Below, one piece after another: positions 14,252 through 21,211 of a stretch of 32,483 nucleotides of DNA. This stretch comes from a virus. The notes beneath the pieces were generated by a model. The model ran no database searches, was not told where the DNA came from, and saw nothing but the letters and a program-made list of their open reading frames with translations. The DNA lies in IMG/VR virus record IMGVR_UViG_3300044732_003033, positions 1 through 32,483 of that record. One strand, written 5' to 3'. The first letter of the stretch is position 1, and each line of letters opens with the position of its first letter. The position numbers and the translations under genes are program-made.

Positions 14252-14325
14252 ACCGGGCCGACCACGAGGGAAGGCTCCCCAATAAATAAATAGTCGGGAG
14301 AGGGCGCCCGGCGAGCCTGCCTCAA
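14252..14325 (+). ncRNA. Promoter-driven RNA candidate with pseudoknot potential
   Basis: TATAAT 14240-14245 is followed by no gene until the next promoter (14361). CCGGGC (14253-14258) can pair with GCCCGG (14306-14311), and GAGGGAAGGCTC (14266-14277) with GAGCCTGCCTC (14313-14323). The interleaved order of the two helices is that of an H-type pseudoknot. Confidence 0.5.
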
Positions 14326-14400
14326 GGTTCAAACAAAATGCCCGCATGAACTCGAGACTGTATAATAGTCTACGTAAGCCAGCGACGAAAGGACAAAACG

Positions 14401-14571
14401 ATGGTCTCAAGAGAAAAGCCCTCACTGAAAATGCACGAGGTTGTGGATACCTCGTATGCCGGGTACACGATGGTTGTGCACTGTGGATCGAAGAGCTCCT
14501 GCTTCGGATACTACGACGCCCAACCAGCGCAAAAGCGCCAGGACCTCGACGTGAGGGTGGCGAAGCGCTAG
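14401..14571 (+). CDS. 56-aa protein, family of three paralogues (14401, 20116, 21212)
   Basis: Promoter TATAAT 14361-14366, leader GCGACGAAAGGACAAAACG. Shared features: KPSLKMHEVVD, an HCGSKSSC stretch, AQPAQKRQ, and C-terminal RVAKR. The two Cys are about six residues apart. A small basic protein, function unknown. Confidence 0.8.
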   Translation: MVSREKPSLKMHEVVDTSYAGYTMVVHCGSKSSCFGYYDAQPAQKRQDLDVRVAKR

Positions 14572-14635
14572 CGCGCCCAGCCATCCTCCAACCAAGGATT
14601 GTATAATAATTTACGTAACGACGAATGGAAGCCAA

Positions 14636-14815
14636 ATGAACATTTACACTGAAATAACAGCAATCGAAAAACTCGCGATCGCGATGCGCATCATGGAATC
14701 GCGCAGCGGAACGTGGGACCAAGGCATGAATGTCGAAGACCACGTCGCGGTCAAGATGGCAGTCGAGGCAGCACTTAGGCTGCTCCGCGACGACCTTGCC
14801 GCCAAGGCGATCTAA
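14636..14815 (+). CDS. 59-aa helical protein, paralogue of 12447
   Basis: Promoter TATAAT 14602-14607, unusual leader ACGACGAATGGAAGCCAA, ATG 14636. MNIYTEITAIEKLAIAM ... VKMAVEAALRLLRDDL; see the 12447 entry for the match. Stop TAA is the first three bases before the next GGA box. Confidence 0.76.
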   Translation: MNIYTEITAIEKLAIAMRIMESRSGTWDQGMNVEDHVAVKMAVEAALRLLRDDLAAKAI

Positions 14816-14855
14816 GGATTGTATAATGATTACACGTACGACGAAGGAAAACAAA

Positions 14856-15116
14856 ATGACAGAACAACGAGCATCCCTAACAGAAGAACACATCGGTTAC
14901 CCAGGTTGCACTTGCGGTCCGGAAGCGCGCTGGGACGCCCTTTGCGTCATTTGCGAGGAAGTCCTAAACGACGAAGCCGCTCAAGACGCGCTGATCAAGT
15001 ATTGCACAGTGTGCGATGGTGGCCACGATGGTGGCGAGTTCGGCGAACTTTGCCCAGCGAATGGCCCACGTTGGTTCGAACCATCGGATCCGCGGGACCT
15101 CGACGATCAGTTCTAG
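14856..15116 (+). CDS. 86-aa Cys-rich protein
   Basis: Promoter TATAAT 14822-14827, leader ACGACGAAGGAAAACAAA, ATG 14856. Cys motifs CTC, CVIC, CTVC and a late Cys (ELCPANG) could hold zinc. Acidic C-terminus DPRDLDDQF. Confidence 0.75.
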   Translation: MTEQRASLTEEHIGYPGCTCGPEARWDALCVICEEVLNDEAAQDALIKYCTVCDGGHDGGEFGELCPANGPRWFEPSDPRDLDDQF

Positions 15117-15159
15117 GGAATATATAATGACTACATCGACAAATGACGAAACGGAAAAA

Positions 15160-15393
15160 ATGAAAACAGTTACGCACACACTCGCTGCAGACTACACGTC
15201 AATAGAAAGCGTACCAAAAGCCATCGCAAGCGCGCAAGTAGTTGCGATCAGCGAGCCATGGATCGGCGACCCAGACTGGGTGCTCGAAATAACAGTCCCG
15301 GTATCTGACGAGGGCGCCTTAGGCGAATTCCTTTTCAAGGATCCAATTGACTTTATTGCTGGTTGCTATTCTTACGAGCGAAGAGAAAACTAA
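15160..15393 (+). CDS. Hypothetical 77-aa protein
   Basis: Promoter TATAAT 15123-15128 and leader GACGAAACGGAAAAA, ATG 15160. An in-frame ATG inside the -10 (15127) cannot be in the transcript. Product beta/alpha (VLEITVPVSDEGALGEFLF). Not recognised. Confidence 0.72.
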   Translation: MKTVTHTLAADYTSIESVPKAIASAQVVAISEPWIGDPDWVLEITVPVSDEGALGEFLFKDPIDFIAGCYSYERREN

Positions 15394-15411
15394 AGAAAGT
15401 ATAATGATCAT

Positions 15412-15615
15412 ATGAACACAACACGCATAACACTTATCCACACAAATGATCCACACACAAAACTAAAGCCCGGCGACAAGGGAACTCTCAAAAGCAGCAG
15501 GGTTGACCCTTGGGGCGACCGGGTTATCTCAGTCAAGTGGGACTCAGGATCTAGCCTTTCCCTCATTGAAGGTGAAGATCATTGGAGCGAAGAAGAAATG
15601 GCAGTCCTCAACTAA
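15412..15615 (+). CDS. DUF4314-like 67-aa protein, leaderless
   Basis: TATAAT 15400-15405, ATG 6 nt later. LIHTNDPHTKLKPGDKGTL followed by VISVKWDSGSSLSLIEGED fits DUF4314, a small beta-barrel family common in mobile elements and phages. Function unknown. Confidence 0.82.
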   Translation: MNTTRITLIHTNDPHTKLKPGDKGTLKSSRVDPWGDRVISVKWDSGSSLSLIEGEDHWSEEEMAVLN

Positions 15616-15633
15616 GGACTGTATAATGTATTA

Positions 15634-15715
15634 GTGGATACCCCGCCAGCAGAAGGGGGTTAGAAACGAGGGGAAGTAAAAGCCCCGAGCGCAGTGATTA
15701 TCGGGTGCGCCAGCC
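15634..15715 (+). ncRNA. Promoter-driven RNA candidate with three hairpins
   Basis: TATAAT 15622-15627 is followed by ~105 bases without a gene. Possible stems: ACCCC (15640-15644) with GGGGGT (15655-15660); GGGG (15670-15673) with CCCC (15683-15686) around AAGTAAAAG; GCGCA (15689-15693) with TGCGC (15706-15710). Stems are short, so support is moderate. Confidence 0.5.
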
Positions 15716-15745
15716 ACACATACCAAGGACTGTATAATGACTAAC

Positions 15746-15946
15746 GTGACGAAGGAAAAGAAAATGAAAATTCAAGTATTTGTGGAAGACGGCTGGTGGC
15801 ACGCGGACTTCGTGGACGACGCGCACACGCTCGAATTGTTTGGGACAACGGTCCTCCCTACGCCCTTTGAGGAATCGTACGGCGCGGGCAATGTGGTGGA
15901 AGTCCTGCGCCAGATCAATCCCGGCAAGATCGTAGAGATCCGGTAA
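15746..15946 (+). CDS. 60-66-aa protein with two in-frame starts
   Basis: TATAAT 15733-15738. A GTG at 15746 is 7 nt downstream (leaderless) and reads through the leader GACGAAGGAAAAGAAA in frame to ATG 15764. The long form begins MTKEKKM. Body: MKIQVFVEDGWWHADFV ... VVEVLRQINPGKIVEIR. Not recognised. Confidence 0.75.
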   Translation: MTKEKKMKIQVFVEDGWWHADFVDDAHTLELFGTTVLPTPFEESYGAGNVVEVLRQINPGKIVEIR

Positions 15947-15992
15947 CCTAGGATCGTATAATAATCTTACAAGCCACGACGGAAGAGACGAA

Positions 15993-16364
15993 ATGATAAC
16001 AGTAGCAGTATCCACAACGACAAACGATGTGTACAAAGGTGCGCTCATTGAAGGCCAGGAACTCTATGTTCTTCAAAGTATCTTGGGCGGAAACGTCAAA
16101 GCAATCCAAATCAATGAATCGATGACCATGTGGGTAAATGAAAACTGCATGGTTCGCGGACCAGAAATCAATTACTTAGCGACCGCGGTCTGGCACGCGG
16201 TGTTCGGCCCAACCACGGCAATTGTTGGAACCGTTGTGTTCGCCGGCACTTCAGATGAAAAAGGCGCCGCGAAGGCGATAGACCCGGCAGATCGCAAGAA
16301 GCTCGAGGAAATTGTCGCGGTGATAATCGAAGAAAACAAAGCTCAAGCCGGAGCACTTCTGTAA
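15993..16364 (+). CDS. DUF3846-like protein, 123 aa, paralogue of 13580
   Basis: Promoter TATAAT 15957-15962, leader ACGACGGAAGAGACGAA. Shares VKAIQI, MTMWVNEN, ATAVWHAVFGP, GTVVFAG with 13580; N- and C-termini differ. Function unknown. Confidence 0.8.
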   Translation: MITVAVSTTTNDVYKGALIEGQELYVLQSILGGNVKAIQINESMTMWVNENCMVRGPEINYLATAVWHAVFGPTTAIVGTVVFAGTSDEKGAAKAIDPADRKKLEEIVAVIIEENKAQAGALL

Positions 16365-16404
16365 CCTAGGAAAGTATAATGACATTATCGACGAAAGGAC
16401 AACG

Positions 16405-16566
16405 ATGAAAGACATCAAGAAGATTGCGCGAGACATCAAAGAAGAGGCGCGAGACTACCCTGCGGACGTTAGGTACGAGGTGCTAGAGGAGCTCGCCGCG
16501 ATCGCGGTTCGGGAAGAAGAACTGACCGCGGCCGAGATCAGCCAACTGTACATCTTGCTCGGATAA
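16405..16566 (+). CDS. 53-aa helical protein, paralogue of 12888
   Basis: Promoter TATAAT 16375-16380, short leader GACGAAAGGACAACG. MKDIKKIARDIKEEARDYP ... ELTAAEISQLYILLG, nearly all helix and very charged. Confidence 0.76.
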   Translation: MKDIKKIARDIKEEARDYPADVRYEVLEELAAIAVREEELTAAEISQLYILLG

Positions 16567-16612
16567 CCTGGGAAAGTATAATAAAACCAACAACGACGAA
16601 AGGACGCGACAA

Positions 16613-16759
16613 ATGCTCGCAGACATCACAATCACCATCCCAACACAGGTCATACACGCGGCAGCGTGGTTCGCGATTGGCGCGGCAACAGTAGTTGTTG
16701 CTCTGCTTTGGTCAGACGTCCGCGCGCGCAAGTCACACGAAACAGAAGACCAGATCTAA
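16613..16759 (+). CDS. Small single-pass membrane protein, 48 aa
   Basis: Promoter TATAAT 16577-16582, leader ACGACGAAAGGACGCGACAA. Short polar N-terminus, one hydrophobic helix (AAAWFAIGAATVVVALLW), then a basic VRARKS stretch, so the C-terminus is predicted inside the cell. Confidence 0.75.
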   Translation: MLADITITIPTQVIHAAAWFAIGAATVVVALLWSDVRARKSHETEDQI

Positions 16760-16801
16760 GGATTGTATAATACACTTATACGTACGAACACGAAAGACAG
16801 A

Positions 16802-17014
16802 ATGACCACTTACGAAACACCAGAAATGCCAGATACATGCTATTGCTCCAGCAATGGGGAATGTTCCCACTGCCTAGCGCTGCTCGAGGCGTCAGACGTC
16901 TTTTCAGTGTACGACAGACATGGCGCGGGTCTATTCACAGGGACACTAGACGAGTGTCGAGAATTTCACGCGCAAGGCGAGTCGTCGATGCGAGTACACC
17001 TGTGGGTGAAGTAA
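16802..17014 (+). CDS. 70-aa Cys-rich protein
   Basis: Promoter TATAAT 16766-16771, leader ACACGAAAGACAGA, ATG 16802. CYCSSNGECSHC gives four clustered Cys. The second half is beta-like (VFSVYDRHGAGLFTG). Confidence 0.74.
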   Translation: MTTYETPEMPDTCYCSSNGECSHCLALLEASDVFSVYDRHGAGLFTGTLDECREFHAQGESSMRVHLWVK

Positions 17015-17054
17015 ACCTAGGATTGTATAATGGTAAATAACGAAAGGACAAATA

Positions 17055-17330
17055 ATGACACTGAATGAACTCATCGAACGTCTCACGGACATTCGCGACG
17101 ATTACGAAATAAGCGGGGACACCCCGGTGCGCGGCGCGTTTCAACCGAACTACCCACTGATCGCGGGAATCGGGGCAATCACGACTGTGCTTGAGAATAA
17201 CGGCGACAAGGCTGGAATCTACATCGCGCTTGGCGACGCGGGCGAATACGGTTCGCGCGACTTGTGGGACGACGACGTGGTTGAGCGCGAAGAAGAAGTT
17301 GACGAGGACGACGAGGACGAGGACGACTAA
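17055..17330 (+). CDS. 91-aa protein with long acidic tail
   Basis: Promoter TATAAT 17026-17031, leader ACGAAAGGACAAATA. N-terminus MTLNELIERLTDIRDDY, middle GIYIALGDAGEYGSRDLW, then a C-terminal run of about 18 Asp/Glu-rich residues. The N-terminal two thirds resembles small phage proteins that start with a LxELIERL helix. Confidence 0.76.
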   Translation: MTLNELIERLTDIRDDYEISGDTPVRGAFQPNYPLIAGIGAITTVLENNGDKAGIYIALGDAGEYGSRDLWDDDVVEREEEVDEDDEDEDD

Positions 17331-17349
17331 GGAAAGTATAATGGCTAAC

Positions 17350-17535
17350 ATGACGAAGGGAAACAAAATGGAAGTACGAGTATACACGGTGAAGGTTGAA
17401 ATGAACCTTGGCGGCGCGAGGTGCGAGATTGTGGCTGAGGTACCAGCCGTGCCCGGCGAAGTTGACGCGTTCCGCACCTTGATTGAAGGATTGAACGTGG
17501 TAGGCGATCCGGTGACCATGAAGGTCAGCCTGTAA
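17350..17535 (+). CDS. 55-61-aa protein with two in-frame starts
   Basis: TATAAT 17337-17342. ATG 17350 is 7 nt downstream (leaderless), and the leader ACGAAGGGAAACAAA is in frame with ATG 17368. The long form begins MTKGNKM, the same seven residues as at 12447. Body beta-rich: MEVRVYTVKVEMNLGG ... GDPVTMKVSL. Confidence 0.75.
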   Translation: MTKGNKMEVRVYTVKVEMNLGGARCEIVAEVPAVPGEVDAFRTLIEGLNVVGDPVTMKVSL

Positions 17536-17563
17536 TCGAGGCTTAGGAAAGTATAATAACTAC

Positions 17564-17698
17564 ATGAGTTACATCGCGCCAGCAAAAAACCACGTCAACA
17601 GAATCTGCCAACGATGCCAGCATTACTTTGGACACAAACGAGGCAACCCAGTTATCTGCCCGCCATGCCAAAGATCTGAAAAACCTAAGACTGTATAA
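17564..17698 (+). CDS. 44-aa zinc-ribbon micro-protein, leaderless; stop lies in next -10 box
   Basis: TATAAT 17552-17557, ATG 6 nt later. CQRC and CPPC spaced by 17 residues make a clean zinc ribbon in a basic protein. The stop TAA (17696-17698) is inside the TATAAT (17694-17699) of the next gene, so the last codons are also promoter. Confidence 0.77.
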   Translation: MSYIAPAKNHVNRICQRCQHYFGHKRGNPVICPPCQRSEKPKTV

Positions 17699-17722
17699 TT
17701 GCTAATAACGAAAGGGCAAAAT

Positions 17723-17953
17723 ATGATGAAGTTTATTGAGGCGGTAGCGTGGGGCGGATCGAAAGATGATGAGACGTTGGACGATGTCCTGGGCGAAATG
17801 AAGTCGATTGCCCCGTCGTTGCGGTGGTCACGATTCGAAGTGACGAATGCGGGATGGCCGGTTTACGAGTTCGCGTGCGACGAAAGTGATCTCAAAAAAA
17901 TTGCGGATTATATGTCGATCGAAGTCGAAGATCTAGGCGCGGTCAAGATCTAA
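17723..17953 (+). CDS. 76-aa protein, paralogue of 21443
   Basis: Promoter TATAAT 17694-17699, leader AACGAAAGGGCAAAAT, ATG 17723 (ATG 17726 also possible). AWGGSKDDETLDDVL ... GWPVYEFACDESDL aligns with AFGGSDDMESLHDAL ... GWPVYRISVDSTEI of 21443. Function unknown. Confidence 0.77.
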   Translation: MMKFIEAVAWGGSKDDETLDDVLGEMKSIAPSLRWSRFEVTNAGWPVYEFACDESDLKKIADYMSIEVEDLGAVKI

Positions 17954-18023
17954 TGACGTGGCATGGGCCAGGGCCAGAACCTAAGACTGTATAATGTACT
18001 TACCAACGATAAAGGAGAAAACG

Positions 18024-18335
18024 ATGGTGGACGTAGGATACGACTTGAGTCAAATGTTTGAGTCGATTGAAGAGATGATTCTCGAATCAGAAGCAGGTCG
18101 CGAGTACATGGTATGGATGGCCGTCGAAGGTGCCTGTTCAAAGTTGGGAATCGTGGTCCCGAACGAGAATAACGCGGACGAAGTTGAAGATGCGGATGCA
18201 GAGTTCGTGGCAAGTGCGCGAGCCAAGTATGGTGAAGTTATTGAAGAGTTTGAAGAAATTGTTCGCTCGTTCTACGAAACAAGTGACGAACTTGAGCTTC
18301 TGAAAAAAGTAAGGAAGATGAGTTTCTTCTACTAA
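18024..18335 (+). CDS. 103-aa acidic helical protein
   Basis: Promoter TATAAT 17990-17995, leader ACGATAAAGGAGAAAACG, ATG 18024. Predicted nearly all helix, Glu-rich with a basic tail (LKKVRKMSFFY). Not recognised. Confidence 0.76.
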   Translation: MVDVGYDLSQMFESIEEMILESEAGREYMVWMAVEGACSKLGIVVPNENNADEVEDADAEFVASARAKYGEVIEEFEEIVRSFYETSDELELLKKVRKMSFFY

Positions 18336-18351
18336 CAAAAACTGAGACTGC

Positions 18352-18373
18352 GGTCCGGGCTTCGGCCCGGGCC
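18352..18373 (+). terminator. GC-rich UUCG-tetraloop hairpin
   Basis: GGTCCGGGC, TTCG, GCCCGGGCC. Very stable but without a T run. The same stem sequence appears in the hairpin at 3951. Confidence 0.65.
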
Positions 18374-18400
18374 ACTGACCAGGGAATGTATAATGATTCC

Positions 18401-18511
18401 ATGACCAACGACGTATCCTGCCCAACCTGTAACGACTACGTACGCGACTGCATTTGCTGCGACGACTGCGGCCAGCGATACGGCGACTGTGACTGCGGCG
18501 GAGAGAACTGA
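18401..18511 (+). CDS. 36-aa multi-Cys micro-protein, leaderless
   Basis: TATAAT 18389-18394, ATG 6 nt later. About nine Cys in 36 residues (CPTC, CICCDDC, CDC), enough for two zinc sites. Strongly acidic otherwise. Confidence 0.72.
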   Translation: MTNDVSCPTCNDYVRDCICCDDCGQRYGDCDCGGEN

Positions 18512-18530
18512 GGATCGTATAATGGGTAAC

Positions 18531-18662
18531 ATGAACAGCGACGAAACCTGCGCAACTGAAAATTGCAAAAACCTAACTGAGTTCCACGTCTGCGACGATT
18601 GCTTGGACGAAATGATGAGTTCGTACGAGCGACGTCTTGAACGAGCCTACTACGGCGACTAA
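18531..18662 (+). CDS. 43-aa Cys-containing micro-protein, leaderless
   Basis: TATAAT 18518-18523 follows the upstream TGA by six bases; ATG is 7 nt downstream. Four Cys (C, C, CDDC) precede a charged helix SYERRLERAYYGD. Confidence 0.72.
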   Translation: MNSDETCATENCKNLTEFHVCDDCLDEMMSSYERRLERAYYGD

Positions 18663-18684
18663 CACAGGAAAGTATAATAATCTT

Positions 18685-18927
18685 ATGGAAACAAGCAACG
18701 TACCAACCGCAACAATCCTCGACATCGACGCCGACTCGCCTGTCACCTACGTCACGTTTCGTACTCAATACGGTGCCATCCTCACGATCGGTAACAACAA
18801 CGACAACACGTTTACTGTCTTCTATCCAAACGAGGATTCTGAAATCGTTCGCGCCGCGGAACTTGCCGGAACATTTGTCGACTACCCAAACGTTCGCGCC
18901 GCGCTCGACACGCCGTGGAATGGGTAA
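18685..18927 (+). CDS. 80-aa beta-rich protein, leaderless
   Basis: TATAAT 18673-18678, ATG 6 nt later. VTYVTFRTQYGAILTIG and NNDNTFTVFYPN look like beta hairpins. Not recognised. Confidence 0.76.
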   Translation: METSNVPTATILDIDADSPVTYVTFRTQYGAILTIGNNNDNTFTVFYPNEDSEIVRAAELAGTFVDYPNVRAALDTPWNG

Positions 18928-18982
18928 GTTACAGAACCAAGGATTGTATAATGATCTCATACCGCAACAACAAGGACAAAAA

Positions 18983-19198
18983 ATGACAACGACAAAATAC
19001 CCAGACATCAGTATTCCACTGGTCGGAGAAGACGGAAACGCGTTCTCCATACTCGGAAGAGTCTCGCGCGTCATGAAGCGTAACGGGATTCATGACCAGT
19101 GGGACGAGTTCCATACAGAAGCAACTTCTGGTGACTACGACAACTTGCTCCGCACAGTAATGGCGTGGTTCGCAGTAGACGAAGACGACGAGGACTAA
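18983..19198 (+). CDS. Conserved actinophage-type 71-aa protein
   Basis: Promoter TATAAT 18947-18952, leader ACAACAAGGACAAAAA, ATG 18983. IPLVGEDGNAFSILGRV and EATSGDYDNLLRTVMAWF are features I recall from a common small phage protein of unknown role. Acidic end VDEDDED. Confidence 0.8.
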   Translation: MTTTKYPDISIPLVGEDGNAFSILGRVSRVMKRNGIHDQWDEFHTEATSGDYDNLLRTVMAWFAVDEDDED

Positions 19199-19242
19199 GG
19201 ACTGTATAATAATCTCATCAGCCAGTAAAAAGGAAACGAAAC

Positions 19243-19461
19243 ATGGACACTGAAACAGTAAAAAAACTTGCGGGCGACATCGCTGAAAACATCATCGATA
19301 AGTATTTAGACGTAACAGACCTTGCCGAAGACATCGCTGACGATGCCGACGTTGCTGAGTTTACCGCAGAAAACACCAGCGCGTTTGCGGGTGAAGTTGC
19401 ACGCCTAATCGAGGAATGGGTACGCACCGCGATTGTAGATGCCCAAAACGCTGACTACTAA
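19243..19461 (+). CDS. 72-aa acidic helical protein
   Basis: Promoter TATAAT 19205-19210, leader AAAAAGGAAACGAAAC. All-helical and Asp-rich, with an FAGEVARLIEEWVR C-terminal helix. Not recognised. Confidence 0.75.
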   Translation: MDTETVKKLAGDIAENIIDKYLDVTDLAEDIADDADVAEFTAENTSAFAGEVARLIEEWVRTAIVDAQNADY

Positions 19462-19492
19462 TCGAGAGAACTTAGGACTGTATAATGATTAC

Positions 19493-19651
19493 ATGGCAAA
19501 GGCACCAACATACAAAAAACAAGTAAACCGCTGGTCGATTGACGAGCGCCAGGGATTCGCGGATGGCAACCGCTTGCGCGCACAAACAATCCCAAACAAA
19601 AAGCGCATCGCGAATCGCAAGGCGTGCCGAGGTCGAGTGCGCCCGATCTAA
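19493..19651 (+). CDS. 52-aa very basic protein, leaderless
   Basis: TATAAT 19481-19486, ATG 6 nt later. Rich in Lys/Arg (MAKAPTYKKQVNRW, NKKRIANRKACRGRVR), so nucleic-acid binding is plausible. Its basic character stands out among acidic neighbours. Confidence 0.74.
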   Translation: MAKAPTYKKQVNRWSIDERQGFADGNRLRAQTIPNKKRIANRKACRGRVRPI

Positions 19652-19693
19652 GGATTGTACAATAGTCAACGTAACGATGAAGGGAACGAAATA

Positions 19694-19816
19694 GTGGGAA
19701 TACTTTTCTTTAGAGACCAAGAAGAATACGACAAGGCGATGAACGAGTGCGAAGAGTGCCGTGACGCAGACACCGTGTTCTGTGACGAGTGCGAAGATAA
19801 GGAAGACGAAGACTAA
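19694..19816 (+). CDS. 40-aa Cys-rich micro-protein, GTG start
   Basis: Promoter TACAAT 19658-19663, leader ACGATGAAGGGAACGAAATA, GTG 19694. CEEC and CDEC spaced by nine residues make a small zinc site in a strongly acidic chain. Confidence 0.68.
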   Translation: MGILFFRDQEEYDKAMNECEECRDADTVFCDECEDKEDED

Positions 19817-20058
19817 TGGGCACAGGATGGAACATGCCAGATGGCGTGACGGAAAGTATGATTCCGGGATACAACGACATCGAAACTGACGTTGAGTTTC
19901 AATGCGATAATGAGGATTGCGGGAATGAATGGACTGAGGCGGACGTCACGGTCGACCCAACATCAGGCGGGCACGAAGTTGAGGCGGTCTGCCCGGAATG
20001 CGAGACGCTCGTAAAGTTTCAGTGGGAACCGTACGTTCCCGATCGGGACGACTACTAA
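19816..20058 (+). CDS. 80-aa zinc-ribbon protein, translationally coupled
   Basis: The start overlaps the previous stop as TAATG and there is no promoter between the two, a rare exception in this block. CDNEDCGNEW and CPECETL form a zinc ribbon. The previous product is also a Cys-pair protein, so the two may act together. Confidence 0.77.
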   Translation: MGTGWNMPDGVTESMIPGYNDIETDVEFQCDNEDCGNEWTEADVTVDPTSGGHEVEAVCPECETLVKFQWEPYVPDRDDY

Positions 20059-20115
20059 CTGAGGATTGTATAATAATCTCATCAGCCACTGCTGATAACG
20101 ACGAAGGGACAAAAA

Positions 20116-20280
20116 ATGCTCGGTGGAAAGCCATCAACCAAAATGCACGAGGTCATCGATAACTCGTACGCGTTCCCACTCATGGTGCACGCGGGGTCAA
20201 AAAGCTCCTGCAACGCCTACTGGCTCGCTCAGCCAGCCAAAAAGCGCCAGACCTTGGTGGTCCGCGTCGCGAAGCGCTAA
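20116..20280 (+). CDS. 54-aa protein, second member of the 14401 family
   Basis: Promoter TATAAT 20069-20074, leader ACGACGAAGGGACAAAAA, ATG 20116. KPSTKMHEVID, HAGSKSSC, AQPAKKRQ, RVAKR; one of the two shared Cys is Ala here, so the family's Cys pair is not essential. A GC-rich foldable stretch (20281-20310) follows. Confidence 0.8.
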   Translation: MLGGKPSTKMHEVIDNSYAFPLMVHAGSKSSCNAYWLAQPAKKRQTLVVRVAKR

Positions 20281-20361
20281 CGCGCTCGCGGCCCCGGCCG
20301 ACGCGGCGCACTCAAGAAAGTATAATGGTACTTGCCGGGCGGAGGCGAAAGGAAACCAGAA

Positions 20362-20463
20362 ATGGAACCAACACTCACCATACTCATCGCGTACGTGGGA
20401 TTCTCGATGTGCTGGATAGCACTGTGCCAGTACATGCGCGGACGACCAAACCGAAGAAAGTAA
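20362..20463 (+). CDS. 33-aa single-pass membrane peptide
   Basis: Promoter TATAAT 20321-20326, leader GCGAAAGGAAACCAGA. One hydrophobic helix (LTILIAYVGFSMCWIALC) then a basic RGRPNRRK tail. Its TAA stop is the first half of the next -10 box (TAAAAT, 20461-20466). Confidence 0.72.
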   Translation: MEPTLTILIAYVGFSMCWIALCQYMRGRPNRRK

Positions 20464-20472
20464 AATGACATC

Positions 20473-20658
20473 ATGATGACATACGACTACCAAAACATTG
20501 AGTTCGCGACAGAGCACGAGGACTGCCATGAATGTGAGGCGATGCTGGTTCACGCCTACACGGCGTTCAAGCAGACACATGGGCGATCGGACGTCTCGAC
20601 AGGCGATGGAATCCACTGTGGGCAGGTCGCGGTGATTGACCGTAGCGCTGATACTTGA
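20473..20658 (+). CDS. 61-aa Cys/His protein, leaderless
   Basis: TAAAAT 20461-20466, ATG 6 nt later (ATG 20476 also follows). HEDCHECEAML and a later HCGQ could bind zinc. Not recognised. Confidence 0.73.
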   Translation: MMTYDYQNIEFATEHEDCHECEAMLVHAYTAFKQTHGRSDVSTGDGIHCGQVAVIDRSADT

Positions 20659-20675
20659 GATTGTATAGTTAGATC

Positions 20676-20756
20676 ATGACAGGCGCACTAGTACTAGTTA
20701 TCATCTCAGCATTCACTGGAATCCTCGCGGCGTGGTACACCGGCCGAGGAAAGTAA
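20676..20756 (+). CDS. 26-aa single-pass membrane peptide, leaderless
   Basis: TATAGT 20664-20669, ATG 6 nt later. MTGALVLVIISAFTGIL is a single membrane helix with a short GRGK end. The TAA stop is the first half of the next -10 (TAAAAT, 20754-20759). Confidence 0.65.
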   Translation: MTGALVLVIISAFTGILAAWYTGRGK

Positions 20757-20786
20757 AATAGTACCAACAACGACGAAGGACACAAA

Positions 20787-20987
20787 ATGACACCATCAGA
20801 ATTAGCAGGCAAAGAGTTCGCGGAATACGTTATTCACCTTGCGAATGGCACGGTTGACGTCGCATTTGAACTTGAAGACGCGAAGGAAACGACTTCCGAC
20901 TTCGACGAGGCTGAGTTCCTTGCGAGCGCGGTTGACGCTTTCAAGAACGAGCTTGTTGAGTATCTGCACCTTCGAGATGAGATCTGA
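20787..20987 (+). CDS. 66-aa acidic helical protein
   Basis: Promoter TAAAAT 20754-20759, leader ACGACGAAGGACACAAA. Helical, MTPSELAGKEFAEYVI start. Not recognised. Confidence 0.74.
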   Translation: MTPSELAGKEFAEYVIHLANGTVDVAFELEDAKETTSDFDEAEFLASAVDAFKNELVEYLHLRDEI

Positions 20988-21006
20988 GGATTGTATAATA
21001 ATCCAC

Positions 21007-21162
21007 ATGAGGTATACTGAAATCGACGAGGCGCTCGACTTCGCGAGGGATTACGCGCGGGTCAACAAGTTCTGCGCAAAAATGTGGAAACAATACTCAT
21101 ACTTTGGGACGCTGACCCAGGGACAGGTTCGCGCCCTGCTCAAAATCAAGCGAGGGCGATAA
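21007..21162 (+). CDS. 51-aa basic protein, leaderless
   Basis: TATAAT 20994-20999, ATG 7 nt later. FARDYARVNKFCAKMWKQY then GTLTQGQVRALLKIKRGR resembles a short segment found at the ends of larger phage DNA-associated proteins (a long helix then G-x-L-T-x-x-Q), here standing alone. Confidence 0.75.
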   Translation: MRYTEIDEALDFARDYARVNKFCAKMWKQYSYFGTLTQGQVRALLKIKRGR

Positions 21163-21211
21163 CTCAAGATTGTATAATAATCTTATCGCAACGACGAAGG
21201 GACAAAACAAC

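Noticed and set aside
14075-14893. 272-codon minus-strand frame
   Set aside because: It spans three + strand cassettes with promoters and leaders, and contains translated promoter repeats such as Ile-Ile-Gln-Ser. A shadow of the repeat-rich + strand.
16935-17585. 216-codon minus-strand frame
   Set aside because: Antisense to well-supported + strand cassettes, no ribosome-binding site or promoter on that strand, and repeated residues that come from the antisense of TATAAT boxes.
18436-19074. 212-codon minus-strand frame
   Set aside because: Same reason: it covers four + strand genes with clear starts, and its sequence mirrors their promoters.
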